Positions 17,680-27,421 of a stretch of DNA of 64,000 nucleotides are shown here, in pieces. Under the pieces are notes generated by a model. The model was not told the DNA's origin. It saw only the letters and a list, made by a program, of their open reading frames with translations, and made no database searches. The first letter of the stretch is position 1. Every line of letters begins with the position of its first letter. The translations under genes were made by a program, and so were the position numbers. The stretch comes from Microcoleus vaginatus HSN003 (GTDB lineage: Bacteria; Cyanobacteriota; Cyanobacteriia; Cyanobacteriales; Microcoleaceae): assembly GCF_022701255.1 (NCBI RefSeq), contig NZ_CP031705.1:2679501-2743500 (forward strand). The letters are read 5' to 3'.

Positions 17680-18141
17680 ATGAACAGTGTATATAGCGTT
17701 TTCAAATTTTTAGTAGGTTTTCTGCTAGCAATCGTCCTGATGGCAGGTGCTAGCGTGGCTGCTGCACTTTACTTTGCCGCTAAGCTAACTACTGTGCCCG
17801 AAAAACCTGTTTTTTCCAACGACAAAACACCAGCTCAGGTTGCGGGCGCTGCGCCGAAGTCAACAGCCCAAGCTAGCCCTGTTTCTACATCTAGCGATGC
17901 CCCGTCTCCCAAACCTCTGGAACCGGGAGCTTACCGCGCGATGGTAACTCAGCCGATCGGCTTAATTCTCCGGGATACTGGTAGCCGAGACTCGAACCGC
18001 ATTGGCGGTGTTGGTTACAAGGAAAGAGTCGTAGTTTTGGAAGAGTCGCCCGACAAAGAGTGGCAGCGAATTCGGATTGAGGATGGCAATCGCGAAGGTT
18101 GGGTCAAAGGTGGCAATACTGAAAGAATTGAGGGCGAATAA
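17680..18141 (+). CDS. Membrane-anchored bacterial SH3-domain protein
   Basis: A 153-residue protein. One N-terminal hydrophobic helix (about 8-32, FKFLVGFLLAIVLMAGASVAAAL) is followed by a Pro/Ser/Ala-rich linker (about 45-85) and an SH3b domain (about 88-150): GLILRDTGSRDSNRIGGVGYKERVVVLE and WQRIRIEDGNREGWVKGGNTERI. SH3b domains bind peptidoglycan or peptides, so this is probably a periplasmic, membrane-tethered wall-binding protein. Partner and exact role are unknown. It follows ycf46 in the same direction but behind a repeat tract. Confidence 0.85.
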   Translation: MNSVYSVFKFLVGFLLAIVLMAGASVAAALYFAAKLTTVPEKPVFSNDKTPAQVAGAAPKSTAQASPVSTSSDAPSPKPLEPGAYRAMVTQPIGLILRDTGSRDSNRIGGVGYKERVVVLEESPDKEWQRIRIEDGNREGWVKGGNTERIEGE

Positions 18142-18588
18142 AACTTAGCCACAAAACCTACTCATCTCATGGTGAGGGCACAGAAGCAATGGCAGTGTGC
18201 GGATTGTTCACCAACGCCGGGTTTTTTCCTGTCTCTGGTTCCAACTATCAACCTACACATTTATAAGGAAAAGTCAAGTTAAATTTATTTACGATATTTG
18301 GGATTGCAGTTTGATGCGCTGACACTGCAGGTGCGATCGCCCCTGCAAAATCCTGAATTTGACATAAAAGCCCAGCGCACAAAAGGTTTCAAGAGCTAAA
18401 ACTTAACAGAAAAACTCGAAAATACATAAAGTTAACTAATGTTATTAAGGAGAGTATGTTAAGAAAATTAGCAAAATTTTAAGGTTAATTGCAAAACCCA
18501 GGCTGTTGTCACTGGCGCAGAGGCAAGAGTGGTAGCTTGGATTACAAGATGTAAGTTTTCAGCTTAACAGCTACCAACAATAAAAAAT
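18142..18588. other. 447-bp gap; no recognised gene or RNA
   Basis: Contains a HIP1 site (GCGATCGC near 18332) and an AT-rich stretch with GTTAACTAATGTTATTAAGGAG (about 18430-18453). A 25-codon ORF beginning ATGGCAGTGTGC (18189) was seen but has no family match. Nothing in it resembled a tRNA, tmRNA, SRP RNA or riboswitch that could be named. Confidence 0.4.
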
Positions 18589-18765
18589 ATGTACGACAAA
18601 CGTCCCGATCGAGATTTGGCGACTGCTGCTGTTACTGCGGCTTTGGGAGCTGGGGTCGTTACCTCTTTTGCGGTGAGCAGAGGGCAAAATCCGCTGGTAG
18701 CCATCGCAATTACTATTTTTGCAGCGGGAGTAGCTGTAATTTGCGATCGGTTCGGCTTAATTTAA
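18589..18765 (+). CDS. Small two-helix membrane protein, 58 residues
   Basis: Starts MYDKRPDRDLATAAVTAALG and ends AVICDRFGLI. A charged, cytoplasmic-looking N terminus is followed by two hydrophobic, alanine/glycine-rich segments (about 11-28 and 35-52) separated by SRGQNP. Codon use is normal for the region. No named family is recognised. It resembles other tiny hypothetical membrane proteins of cyanobacteria, and nothing in the context assigns a role: an SH3 protein lies upstream and an insertion element downstream. Confidence 0.65.
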   Translation: MYDKRPDRDLATAAVTAALGAGVVTSFAVSRGQNPLVAIAITIFAAGVAVICDRFGLI

Positions 18766-18800
18766 GCGATCGTCCATTTTTTAATACCAAGTCAACTTAC

Positions 18801-18921
18801 TGAGATGTTACACCATTCTCAATAAGCTTTTTATGAACAGGCAAGATGCCTATTCCACAAGAAAATTCACTCTTTGTGGAACAGGCATCTTGCCTGTTCT
18901 TAAGAATGGTGCAAGATGTGA
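18801..18921. repeat. MITE-like palindromic repeat, copy C
   Basis: Left outer arm CACCATTCTCAATAAGC, inner arms GAACAGGCAAGATGCC and GGCATCTTGCCTGTTC, right outer arm TTAAGAATGGTG, ending GCAAGATGTGAG. The whole ~120 bp folds as one long hairpin, with a second palindrome in each arm. Confidence 0.85.
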
Positions 18922-19154
18922 GCTTATCCAAAAATCCCCGCTCTATTTGCAACTAGCAAAAGTGGGGATTTTTAGTGGCTAGTTTTTTGGTTAATCAGCG
19001 GGAGCATCTCATATTTGTAAAAACACTTATTCTGGCTCCTTCCTTCTTCCTTCTTCCTCTTTCCTCCTGACTCCTGACTCCTGACTCCTGGCTCCTGGCT
19101 CCAATTTTGGGCTTGGCTGCAAAAGTGAGATGCTCCCTAATCAGCCGTACTTTC

Positions 19155-20907
19155 CTAGGGCGTCGGTACAGTATTAGACATTGACAAAACCGGGTAGATA
19201 TGATAAGTGAAGTGAGGAGCCTGTTAAATTCTCACCATCAGGAAGAAAGAAAAAACCCTATGCGTCCTCCCTTATGGCATCCTCCAATTGAACTATCAGA
19301 CCATGAAGAGTTGATTATCAAACGCATCAAAAGAGCCAAGCTATTCACGTTTCTTCGACTCAACCGTTCATTCATATTTAATGATGAGTTTCAAGACGAA
19401 CTCGCTACAATTTTTAAAGACAGCACAGTGGGTCACAGCCCAGTTCCTCCTGCACAACTTGCCTTGGCAATTATTCTACAAGCATATTTGGGGATTTCTG
19501 ATGATGAAGTAATTGAAGAAATGCTGATGGATCAACGTTGGCAGTTAGTTCTCGATTGTCTCAAGTGTGAAAGTCCCCCTTTCAGCAAAGCCACTTTGGT
19601 TAGATTCAGAAAGGGCTTAATTAAAAAAGAACTGGACCAACGTTTAATTGACCGCACCGTAGAGATTGCCAAACAAAAAGGTGGGTTTGGCTCATCTCAA
19701 CTCAAAGCTGCCTTAGATTCCTCCCCTTTATGGGGAGCCGGGAAAGTCGAAGATACATATAATCTATTGGGTCATGCTTTGCGTAAAGCAGTGAGTGTGA
19801 TAGCTGCTGGACAGGGGCGGGAGTCAGCAGAAATTGCCGATGAAGCCGGTGCGCCCATCCTCAATAGTTCTAGCTTAAAAACGGCATTAGATTTGAACTG
19901 GGATAATCCAATCGAGCGTCAAAAGGCACTCTCAATCATCCTAAACAGCTTAGATTCGGTAGAAGAATGGATGCAAGGTCAGTCTCATTGTCATGGGTTT
20001 GACCTCGCCCAAGAGACCCTCAATGTTGCCCGAGTCATTGAATCCCAAAATGTGACATTAGACTCTCAAGGAGTTCCTACTCTAAGCAAAGGGGTAGCAA
20101 AAGACCGTCGAATTTCTATTGAAGACCCAGATATGCGGCATGGACGGAAAAGCCAGTCTAAAAAAATAGATGGGTATAAACGCCACGTCCTTAAAGATTT
20201 AGATAGCGGTGTAGTTTGCGCGGTGGCATTGAAGGAGGGCAAATACTCCCGAATCTGCTGCTACACTTGACCTAGAACGTGACTTAAGACTCCAAAATAT
20301 TCACCTAACTGAGTTACATATTGACCGGGCTTATTTATCTAGTCATTGGGTCATACAGCGGGATAAGCAATTAAAGATATTTTGCAAGGCGTGGCCGGTC
20401 AGAAATTCTGGCCGGTTTGATAAAAATTCCTTTTTCCTGGATTGGGATACGCATTTAATGAGTTGTCCCAATCAAGTAAGCATCCCATTTGAACCAGGAA
20501 AAGTTGTTCATTTTCCTCCGAGTGAATGTGCAATTTGTCCTCTGAGATCCGACTGCACAAACAGTAAAAGAGGACGTAGTGTATCAATTCATCCTGATGA
20601 AGCTTTAATGCAAGAGTTGCGAGCGCGTCAATCTACTGCCTCTGGTCGTCTCGACTTGAGAAGGCGTACTACAGTTGAACACTCTTTAGCCCATATTGGT
20701 CATTGGCAGGGAGACCGTGCCCGGTATCTTGGACAACGGAAAAATCTCTTCGATTTACGTCGAGTCGCTGTTGTCCATAACCTCCATGTCATTGCTCGAA
20801 TATCTAAGGTTTTGCCAATTCAACCGGGCATAGAGTCGAACTCATTGGCCGGCTAGTTGCATACATCTCTTTTGTTGTCAACTCCTAATACTGTACCGAT
20901 GCCCTAG
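19155..20907 (+). mobile_element. IS1182-like insertion element
   Basis: A 1,753-bp element with 33-bp terminal inverted repeats: left CTAGGGCGTCGGTACAGTAT at 19155, right the same with one change (GCATCGG) at 20907 on the other strand. They match at all but four positions or so. Because CTAG is its own complement, the element may end at GGC with CTAG as a 4-bp target duplication. It carries one frameshifted transposase gene. Confidence 0.88.
19200..20856 (+). pseudogene. IS1182-family transposase with one frameshift
   Basis: The first frame (19200-20270) covers the N-terminal region with FNDEFQDELATIF and PPAQLALAIILQAYLGISDDEV, typical of the DUF772 domain, and on to DGYKRHVLKDLDSGVVCAVA. 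At 20230-20240 (GAAGGAGGGCAAAT) the reading must shift to the frame that continues ANTPESAATLDLERDL, LTELHIDRAYLSS and the cysteine-rich CAICPLRSDC, then RRTTVEHSLAHIGHWQG to 20856. A one-base insertion explains it. The join is not at a recognised slippery site, so the copy is probably inactive. Confidence 0.88.
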
Positions 20908-21318
20908 ACGCACTCGCAACATGAAGAAGCCGCGTTTCTTAACAAAAAACCTGCGATTTCAGGCTCTTTACCAGACAACAAATTAGGGTAATGACGGCCG
21001 GCGCGGAAGTCTTGTGGTCATTTCAGCGGCAGGTAGATAAAATATTAGCCAGCGCTACCGCAGAACTTATTCTCTTTGGGCCTTAAACGCTAAGACTATG
21101 CCTGCAAACTTTTTTGCTGAGTCTCGCGTCTCTAGAAGCAGCGATGCTATCTTGGTTATTACCTGTAATTATTTTTGACGATAAATTTAAAAAAAAAACG
21201 GGTGCTTCGCGCTTTCCAAGTAGAACTTAGCGTTGGTAGAATCCCAGCCAAGCGTGCCAAACAATCATTTTTGGCAGCTTGCTCACACAACCCACCCACA
21301 ATTTCACACTAAAAAATT
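20908..21318. other. 411-bp gap; nothing recognised
   Basis: Between the insertion element and the peptidoglycan-binding gene. Contains a (A)11 tract near 21188 and no credible ORF or RNA. It probably holds the promoter of the next gene, but no consensus boxes were convincing. Confidence 0.4.
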
Positions 21319-22893
21319 ATGGAATCTCTTGCTTACCTCGAACTTGCTCTTGCTTGCGAAGCACCCGCAGAGTCGAAAATTTTTCATGAGCCCAAGTGGC
21401 AAAACCTATCGAGTCAGACTTACGTCCGTTTGCTGTCTGTGGCTTTGATGCTGTCGGTTTTGAGTGCAGCCGGTGCGGCTTTTGCTCAAATAGATCCGGT
21501 TTATCCGAATGTGCGAGCGGTTCAAGACAGGTTGCGGGATCTCGGCTATTTTCGCCGCTCTTCGACAGGTCAACTCGGCCCGGTTACTCAACAAGCTCTG
21601 ACTAACTTTCAGCGAGACTATCAACTGTCGCGGACTGGCCGGCCCGATCGAGCTACTGTGATAGCACTCAACAGTTTGGTCGGGAACGATCGACCTTTTA
21701 ATACTATTTCTACCAATTATCGGGAGCTGCGTTTTGGAGACGCGGGTGCAGGTGTTTCTGCTCTCCAGCGCAGGTTGAAGCAGCTAGGCTACTTCAGCGC
21801 ACATCCCACAGGGAGTTTTCGCCAAGTTACTCAAAATGCCGTTAGATACTTCCAGCGAATTAATCGACTGCGGGTGACGGGAGTTGCCGATAGGCAAACT
21901 TTAGCTTTGCTGTTTGGTTCCACCCGGCCTGTTCCCCCCGTTACGCTTCCAGGGAATATTTCGGGAAATGGCGGTTGCAAGGGGCTGCGGTTCGGGGACA
22001 GAGGAGCGACCGTAGACTTGATCCAGCGGCAGTTAAAAGCTTTGGGCTATTTTGAAGGCGACGTTGACGGCAAGTTTCGCGAACGCACTCTCTACGCTGT
22101 GACTCGTTTTCAGCAAGATTACAATCTGGTTTCTGACGGTTGCGCTGACACTGCGACTTTGACTGCTATAGATGCCCAGATGAGGGCAGCTCAAATTACC
22201 TCATTGAGTGAGGAAAATGACCAACAGACTAATTCCGCAGATTTTCTGGAGTTGGGCCACAGAGGCCGACAAGTAGAATTTGTGCAGCGGCGACTGCAAG
22301 AATTGGGTTATTACAGAAGCCAGATTCACGGTTGGTTCGATCGACCAACTCAGGCAGCTTTGATCCGCTTTCAGAGGGATAGCGGGCTGTTCGGGACTGG
22401 AAGGGTCGATCGCAGCACTCGATCGGCTTTGCGACAAGGTAACAGGCAGGCTGCTGCGCCTGTGCCGCAAATCGCCACTGGTCTGCGCCGGGGCGATACT
22501 GGGCCTGCTGTCCGACAGCTTCAGTCTGCGCTCAGAAGTCTGGGCAAAAACCCCGGCCCGGTGAACGGAGTATTTGGAGCCGAGACCGAGTTTGCGGTGC
22601 TGTCGTTTCAGCAGGAACGCAATTTGTCACCGGCGACGGGTATTGCCACTCCGGCGACTTTGGCTGCCCTCCAAAACGGATTAGCTGGCCGGGTAGCTGT
22701 TCCTGCTGTTCCAATTAGCAGCAGTTTGAACTCTCGATCGAGCATTCAGCAATTACAAAGGCGGCTGCAAGACCTCGGCTTTTACACAGGCTTGATCAGC
22801 GGAGTTTTTGATACTCCGACGAGAGACGCCCTCGATCGAGCTCAGCGCAGTTACGGAGTCAGCAGCGACGATTTGTTGAGCCAAACTTTTTAG
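21319..22893 (+). CDS. Protein with six peptidoglycan-binding (PG_binding_1) repeats
   Basis: A 524-residue protein. After a ~35-residue leader, a hydrophobic signal-like segment (about 38-58, LLSVALMLSVLSAAGAAFAQ) suggests export. The remainder is six PG_binding_1 modules, each with VQxxLxxLGYF and a later AVxxFQ: near 66, 136, 222, 316, 394 and 465. These three-helix modules bind the peptidoglycan backbone; no hydrolase domain is attached. It is therefore a periplasmic wall-binding or structural protein rather than an amidase. The last module is truncated at TF. Relatives with the MESLAYLELAL-type leader are common in filamentous cyanobacteria. Confidence 0.9.
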   Translation: MESLAYLELALACEAPAESKIFHEPKWQNLSSQTYVRLLSVALMLSVLSAAGAAFAQIDPVYPNVRAVQDRLRDLGYFRRSSTGQLGPVTQQALTNFQRDYQLSRTGRPDRATVIALNSLVGNDRPFNTISTNYRELRFGDAGAGVSALQRRLKQLGYFSAHPTGSFRQVTQNAVRYFQRINRLRVTGVADRQTLALLFGSTRPVPPVTLPGNISGNGGCKGLRFGDRGATVDLIQRQLKALGYFEGDVDGKFRERTLYAVTRFQQDYNLVSDGCADTATLTAIDAQMRAAQITSLSEENDQQTNSADFLELGHRGRQVEFVQRRLQELGYYRSQIHGWFDRPTQAALIRFQRDSGLFGTGRVDRSTRSALRQGNRQAAAPVPQIATGLRRGDTGPAVRQLQSALRSLGKNPGPVNGVFGAETEFAVLSFQQERNLSPATGIATPATLAALQNGLAGRVAVPAVPISSSLNSRSSIQQLQRRLQDLGFYTGLISGVFDTPTRDALDRAQRSYGVSSDDLLSQTF

Positions 22894-23070
22894 CCCCAGG
22901 CTTGCGGACGCTACATCAAAGAAATCGGGTTTCTGGTTTCCGACTCATTCCTGAAATGATGTATTTTTCTGAAGAAACCCGGTTTCTGCGTAACTGTGAT
23001 CGCACTTGGGCTACCAATTTTTGTTAAAACTTGTAACAAGCCGTACTTGAAATGCGAAAATAGTGTACTG

Positions 23071-23598
23071 TCACTCGATTGAATCCGGGGCGCTGTTGCC
23101 GTTGTGGGCGATCGACCTCGGACAAGACCAATTGCTGGAAACCAAAGACGGCCATCCCATCCGCAAAGCTTCGTGGCACACCGTATGAATGGTTAGCTGG
23201 CAGTCTAGCAGGTGCAACCCAGACTTTTCAGCTTGCTTCATGCCAATTTTCAAAATCGAATCGTTGTTAAATTCGATCGTTCTGTTGCACTGAACGCAGA
23301 CTAGGTGGTGATGGTGATGCGGGTAAGGCTGGTTTATTTCATAGTGTTTGTGACCTTCTGCTAGTTCGAGTTCGCGGAGGAGGCTCATCCTTGCCATTAA
23401 CTTTAAAGTTCGGTAAATGGTGGACAAGCTAATGTTTTCTCCGCGATTTTTTAACAAAGTGTACAAATCCTCCGCACTCAGGTGATTGCCTTTGGGGAGG
23501 TTCTGAAAAACGTGCAAGATGGTTTCCCTTTGGGGAGTCATCCGCCAGCCTTTGTCATTGAGTTCGGATTTGAATGAAGACGCGGTGTAAAGTGCCAT
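23071..23598 (-). CDS. fur: Ferric uptake regulator, FurA-like
   Basis: A 175-residue metalloregulator that represses iron-uptake and stress genes when loaded with Fe(II). The N-terminal winged helix includes GWRMTPQRETILHVF and the recognition helix SLSTIYRTLKLMARM (about 58-72). The dimerisation domain has the HHHHH run (94-98) and the zinc pair C101/C104, then C133 and C141 with a further C159. The first 130 residues match cyanobacterial FurA. The C terminus (HEALRMGWPSLVSSNWSC) differs from the CPKC ending of Nostoc FurA, and its zinc pairing is therefore uncertain. It is monocistronic and divergently placed from the wall-binding gene. Confidence 0.9.
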   Translation of the reverse strand: MALYTASSFKSELNDKGWRMTPQRETILHVFQNLPKGNHLSAEDLYTLLKNRGENISLSTIYRTLKLMARMSLLRELELAEGHKHYEINQPYPHHHHHLVCVQCNRTIEFNNDSILKIGMKQAEKSGLHLLDCQLTIHTVCHEALRMGWPSLVSSNWSCPRSIAHNGNSAPDSIE

Positions 23599-23866
23599 AG
23601 TGACCCTCTCAAGAAAGTCTGCCTATTGACAATCATACACAACGATCGAGATATTTTGCAAATATCGCAGCTTATTGAAAAAAGATTGAGGAAAAAATTT
23701 AGTTTTTAATATTTTTTTGACTTTTAAAAAGCTTGATGACTTGCTGCAGAGGACAGAGAAGTTGTTTAGAAGTAAATATTTTTACTTCTGCCGAATGCCT
23801 CCTGCCTTCTGCACAAGTGCCCAATGCCTTGCCCCCTGATTAATCGCGCTGACTGACCGGCCAAAT

Positions 23867-25132
23867 CTAAGTCAGAGACTCCAGATAGTCGCGCACGCGG
23901 TTGCGACGCTTGGGTTGGCGGAGTTTTTGCAAAGCTTTGGCTTCAATTTGGCGGACTCGTTCGCGGGACAAGTCGAGCGCGCGACCGATTTCTGCCAGCG
24001 AATAGGGGTGTCCGTCGCCCAAACCAAAGCGCATCAGAATTACATCTCGCTCGCGGCTGGTCAAATCTGCCAGCAGTTGCTGCAAGTCGCGGTGCAGAGC
24101 TTCTCGCATCAGCATTTCTTCTGGGGAGATGCTGTCGGTTTCGAGCAAGTCGCCCAACTCTGTATCTTTTTCGTTGCCCACTTTAGTTTCCAGAGAAACA
24201 GAACGGGGAACTCGCAGCAAAACTTCTCGGACTTGGGGCGCCGTCATGTCCAACTCGACAGCGATGTCTTCGATCGTAGCTGTCCGACCTTTTTCTTGAG
24301 AAATTTTGCGCTGGGCTTTTTTGATTTTGTTAAGTTTTTCGGTGATGTGGACGGGGAGGCGAATAGTGCGGCTTTGAGTAGCGATCGCCCGCGTAATTCC
24401 CTGCCGAATCCACCAGTAGGCATAGGTGCTAAATCGATAGCCCCGCGTCGGGTCAAACTTTTCTACAGCTCGCTCCAGTCCCAGAGTACCTTCTTGTATT
24501 AAGTCGAGCAATTCTAAACCGCGATTTTGATATTTTTTCGCCACCGAAACCACCAGGCGCAGGTTCGCCTTAATCATGTGGTCTTTAGCTTCGATGCCTT
24601 CAGCTTGAATTCTTTCGATCGTCTCCACCGTCATCTCAGCTAACTCGGCCCACTGGCGCTTGCCTTCGGACATAATTCGCTTGAGTTCTGGCACGTCAGC
24701 GACGCCGGCAGTTGATGCCCAGCGTTCCAGGGAAGGTTTATGTCCCAACTGTGCTGCTAAGCGATCGCGCACCTCAATTAAATGCACGAAGCGCCCAATT
24801 AGCCCTTCTTCCTGGGACGCGACGGTGTTGCGTAATTCCAGCAATTTGATATAACGCTGAACTTTTTGAGCTTCCGAGACTTCTTCGTCTCTACCCAAGA
24901 GACGAACCCGACCTATTTCTTGGAGGTAGAGGCGCACTAAATCTGTAGTGCGACGGCTGGCATTTTTTTGCAATTTTGCTGCTGGGTCTGCATCTTCTGT
25001 CTCTGCTGGGTCTTGGTCGAGCAGTTCGTCTCCAGCTTCTTCAGCATCTTCATCCAACACATCACCTTGCAAGGGATTGACTCGCAGTTGTTCGTCGAAT
25101 TCAGCTTCAGCGTAAAAAGAGGTGGCTGGCAT
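23867..25132 (-). CDS. sigC: Group 2 RNA polymerase sigma factor, SigC-type
   Basis: A 421-residue sigma-70 factor with all four regions: region 1.2 RLYLQEIGRVRLL, region 2 RLVVSVAKKYQNRGLELLDLIQEGTLGL and YRFSTYAYWWIRQGITRAIATQSRTIRLPVH, region 3 ITEKLNKIKKAQRKIS, and region 4 GLGDGHPYSLAEIGRALDLSRERVRQIE. The GLELLDLIQEGTLGLERAVEKFDPTRGY wording and the RVRDYLESLT end resemble the SigC group rather than SigA. SigC-class factors act in stationary-phase, nitrogen or heat responses in model strains. The ~60-residue acidic N terminus is variable in the family. SigC versus another group 2 factor is judged from memory. Confidence 0.85.
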   Translation of the reverse strand: MPATSFYAEAEFDEQLRVNPLQGDVLDEDAEEAGDELLDQDPAETEDADPAAKLQKNASRRTTDLVRLYLQEIGRVRLLGRDEEVSEAQKVQRYIKLLELRNTVASQEEGLIGRFVHLIEVRDRLAAQLGHKPSLERWASTAGVADVPELKRIMSEGKRQWAELAEMTVETIERIQAEGIEAKDHMIKANLRLVVSVAKKYQNRGLELLDLIQEGTLGLERAVEKFDPTRGYRFSTYAYWWIRQGITRAIATQSRTIRLPVHITEKLNKIKKAQRKISQEKGRTATIEDIAVELDMTAPQVREVLLRVPRSVSLETKVGNEKDTELGDLLETDSISPEEMLMREALHRDLQQLLADLTSRERDVILMRFGLGDGHPYSLAEIGRALDLSRERVRQIEAKALQKLRQPKRRNRVRDYLESLT

Positions 25133-25917
25133 AGTGATTTTCTCAGTTGCTCCGGGTGAAAAGATGCTACGCTTAGCGGTTATTTATAATTAAGATGCTC
25201 ACTTTGTTAAAACGAAGCATCACCGCTTTGTGTTTCTTTATTAACTTTCCTGACTTTTCTGCTGTTGTTCGATCGAACTTTTGCTGCCCCACTTGTTTTA
25301 CCAAGATTCTGGAAAACGCTAAGAACTTTCTGATGTAACAGGTTGAAGGCCCGGAAAGTGTGTTGTACTTCTTTGTTTATGTAGCTAGTATAGAGAGTGA
25401 CTGGCTACAAACAAGTGACGTTAGTCAGAAGTTAAGTTAATCTTCATCACCAATAAGCTGGTTCCCGATCACTTCGGAAAATTAGCCATTTTTTTAATAA
25501 AACTTTATATAACTCGGCGCTCTTGATTAAATACGCTGCTGTGAGCGCAAAAGTTTAATCCATTACAGCATATGAGCTTCAGAGTTCGTAGACTCCGCAA
25601 TACCGAGTTATTGGCTGACGCAAAAACCGGGTTTCTTCCTCAAATTTCTGGATTAAAACCTAGAAGTTGGAGAAAGAAACCCGGTTTCTGGATCTCTTTT
25701 GCGTAAATCGCGACTTTGAGGGGGCGATCGGTCGATAATTGTTTTGCTGCTGGCTGCTGTTTCCCTGGTGATCTCCTTCAAAATAACCAAGAGCAAAAAC
25801 CGGGGTTTTTGCACTCGGGCTGCATAGAAAGCGCAGGTTTTTCCTCGCTGTTACCGGGTTAAGCGGGTTTTAGTGAGAATGGTGCGATCGGGCGCGAGTC
25901 AACTCCAATTAAAATTC
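25133..25917. other. 785-bp gap upstream of sigC; repeat, no gene seen
   Basis: No ORF with a recognisable product. At 25625-25695 an inverted repeat AACCGGGTTTCTT...AAGAAACCCGGTTTCTGG forms a long hairpin; related GAAACCCGGTTTCT units occur near 22926-22986 and 39750-39766. The region nearest 25133 should hold the sigC promoter and leader, but no clear -35/-10 pair was found. Confidence 0.5.
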
Positions 25918-26787
25918 CTAGCGTGGGTAAAGTTTCATCAGTTCCCTCACCTGTTCGGCGTGATAGGAACTGCGAGTTAAGGGAGAAGCGACAACTTGCA
26001 AGAATCCCAAAGATTCGCCAAACTTTCTCCAAGCCTCAAACTGTTCTGGAGGCACAAAGTTTTCTACGTTCAAGTGCTTTTGAGTCGGTTGCAGGTACTG
26101 TCCAACTGTTAAAATATCGCAGCCGACAGCCCGTAAGTCCTGCATTGCCTCCCGAATTTCGGCGTCTGTTTCCCCCAGTCCCACCATAATGCCGGATTTG
26201 GTGTAAACCCCAGGTGCGAGTTCGCGGCTTCGCTGTAATAGTTCCAAGGTACGATCGTACTTTCCTTGTGGCCGCACCTTGCGGTAAAGTCGCTTGACGG
26301 TTTCGGTATTGTGGTTGAGTACCTCTGGCCGGGCTGCGAGAATGATTTCTAAAGCTTGCCAGTTGCCGCACAAGTCGGGAATCAAAACTTCTATAGTTGT
26401 ATCGGGCATCGCCGATCGCACCGCTTGAATGCACTCGACAAACTGAGACGCGCCCCCATCCGGCAAATCGTCCCGGTTAACAGAGGTAATCACGACGTGG
26501 TTGAGTTTGAGCCTGTACACCGCTTGCGCCAATCTTTGGGGTTCCGTCGGATCTAAAGGTTGGGGCTTTTTCTCAAAATCGATGTCGCAGTAAGGACAGG
26601 CGCGGGTACAAGCCGGGCCCATAATCAAAAATGTCGCAGTACCTGCGTTGAAGCATTCGCCGATGTTCGGACACGACGCCTCTTCGCAAACCGTATTCAG
26701 GGATAAATCCCGCAAAATTTCTTTGACGTTGCCGACGCGCTCCCACTGGGGGGCTTTAACTCGCAACCACTGGGGCTTAACTGTCAC
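25918..26787 (-). CDS. lipA: Lipoyl synthase
   Basis: A 289-residue radical-SAM enzyme that inserts two sulfur atoms into octanoyl chains on the lipoyl domains of pyruvate dehydrogenase and the glycine cleavage system. The auxiliary cluster cysteines C34, C39 and C45 ([12 protein letters not shown]) and the radical-SAM set C60-x3-C64-x2-C67 (CTRACPYC) are all present, as is the C-terminal RSSYHAEQ with its cluster-binding serine. It is full length. Cyanobacteria often carry two lipA copies. It is monocistronic, divergent from tRNA-Pro. Confidence 0.96.
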   Translation of the reverse strand: MTVKPQWLRVKAPQWERVGNVKEILRDLSLNTVCEEASCPNIGECFNAGTATFLIMGPACTRACPYCDIDFEKKPQPLDPTEPQRLAQAVYRLKLNHVVITSVNRDDLPDGGASQFVECIQAVRSAMPDTTIEVLIPDLCGNWQALEIILAARPEVLNHNTETVKRLYRKVRPQGKYDRTLELLQRSRELAPGVYTKSGIMVGLGETDAEIREAMQDLRAVGCDILTVGQYLQPTQKHLNVENFVPPEQFEAWRKFGESLGFLQVVASPLTRSSYHAEQVRELMKLYPR

Positions 26788-26884
26788 GTCTGTCTCCGCC
26801 TGAGTAGTATTTTACAAATAATTATATACGAGCTTGCTCAATTTTGACTTGAGTGTGATAAGCTAAAAATCTATTGACTAAATC

Positions 26885-26958
26885 CGGGATGTAGCGCAGC
26901 TTGGTAGCGCACCTCGTTCGGGACGAGGGGGTCGCAGGTTCAAATCCTGTCATCCCGA
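26885..26958 (+). tRNA. tRNA-Pro (anticodon CGG)
   Basis: A full cloverleaf can be drawn: acceptor CGGGATG/CATCCCG, D arm GCGC/GCGC with loop AGCTTGGTA, anticodon stem CCTCG/CGAGG enclosing TTCGGGA, and T arm GCAGG-TTCAAAT-CCTGT. The anticodon in the loop is CGG, reading CCG proline codons. CCA is not encoded. Confidence 0.97.
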
Positions 26959-27421
26959 TTTTAAAATTAAATTGGATATTCCGCAGCAAGCGAGTTGTTT
27001 TGGGCGATCGTCCGGCTGTCTATATTGGTGGTGGCCGTAAATTGGTCTAGCTCCTTGTCCTGTTAATTTCCCTTTGTAAATAATTAACTGTAGCAATTGT
27101 TTAGCCAGAGGGAATTATAGAAGAAAACGTAAACAATCAGAGCAGCAGTAGAGACTAGAGAACAAGTCTTTGCCTTCTCCCTCTGTGATGATTTGGGACA
27201 GTGTTTCATCACAGGTACTTGCTCAATGCTGAGAACTTTGACCCAGGTTTGAAACCGTGGGTAAGTATAAATACTGCAATAATTCTTAAATACAACTTCA
27301 TTAAGATTTACATCTTGAGATAGATGAATTAATAGGTGAATGATTTTACAATAAAAGTTAATTGTTAGCGTGTCTAAAATTAACCCAAAAACCGTTAACC
27401 CAAAAACCGGAGGATATTCCA
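26959..27421. other. 463-bp gap; leader of EAL gene with a 13-bp direct repeat
   Basis: No gene is recognised on either strand; the minus-strand open frame across 27084-27422 has no family features. Just before the EAL gene the sequence AACCCAAAAACCG occurs twice in tandem (27383-27395 and 27398-27410), the second copy running into the GGAGG ribosome-binding site. Confidence 0.5.

Noticed and set aside
18189-18266. 25-codon ORF in the gap before the small membrane protein
   Set aside because: Too short, no ribosome-binding site, no known family.
23071-23180. Frameshift in the fur 3' end
   Set aside because: The C terminus differs from Nostoc FurA, but HEALRMGWPS...WSC resembles the tails of other cyanobacterial Fur proteins, so variation is a simpler reading.
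23915-24502. Plus-strand 195-codon frame across sigC
   Set aside because: Antisense shadow of the sigma factor; no family features and biased composition.
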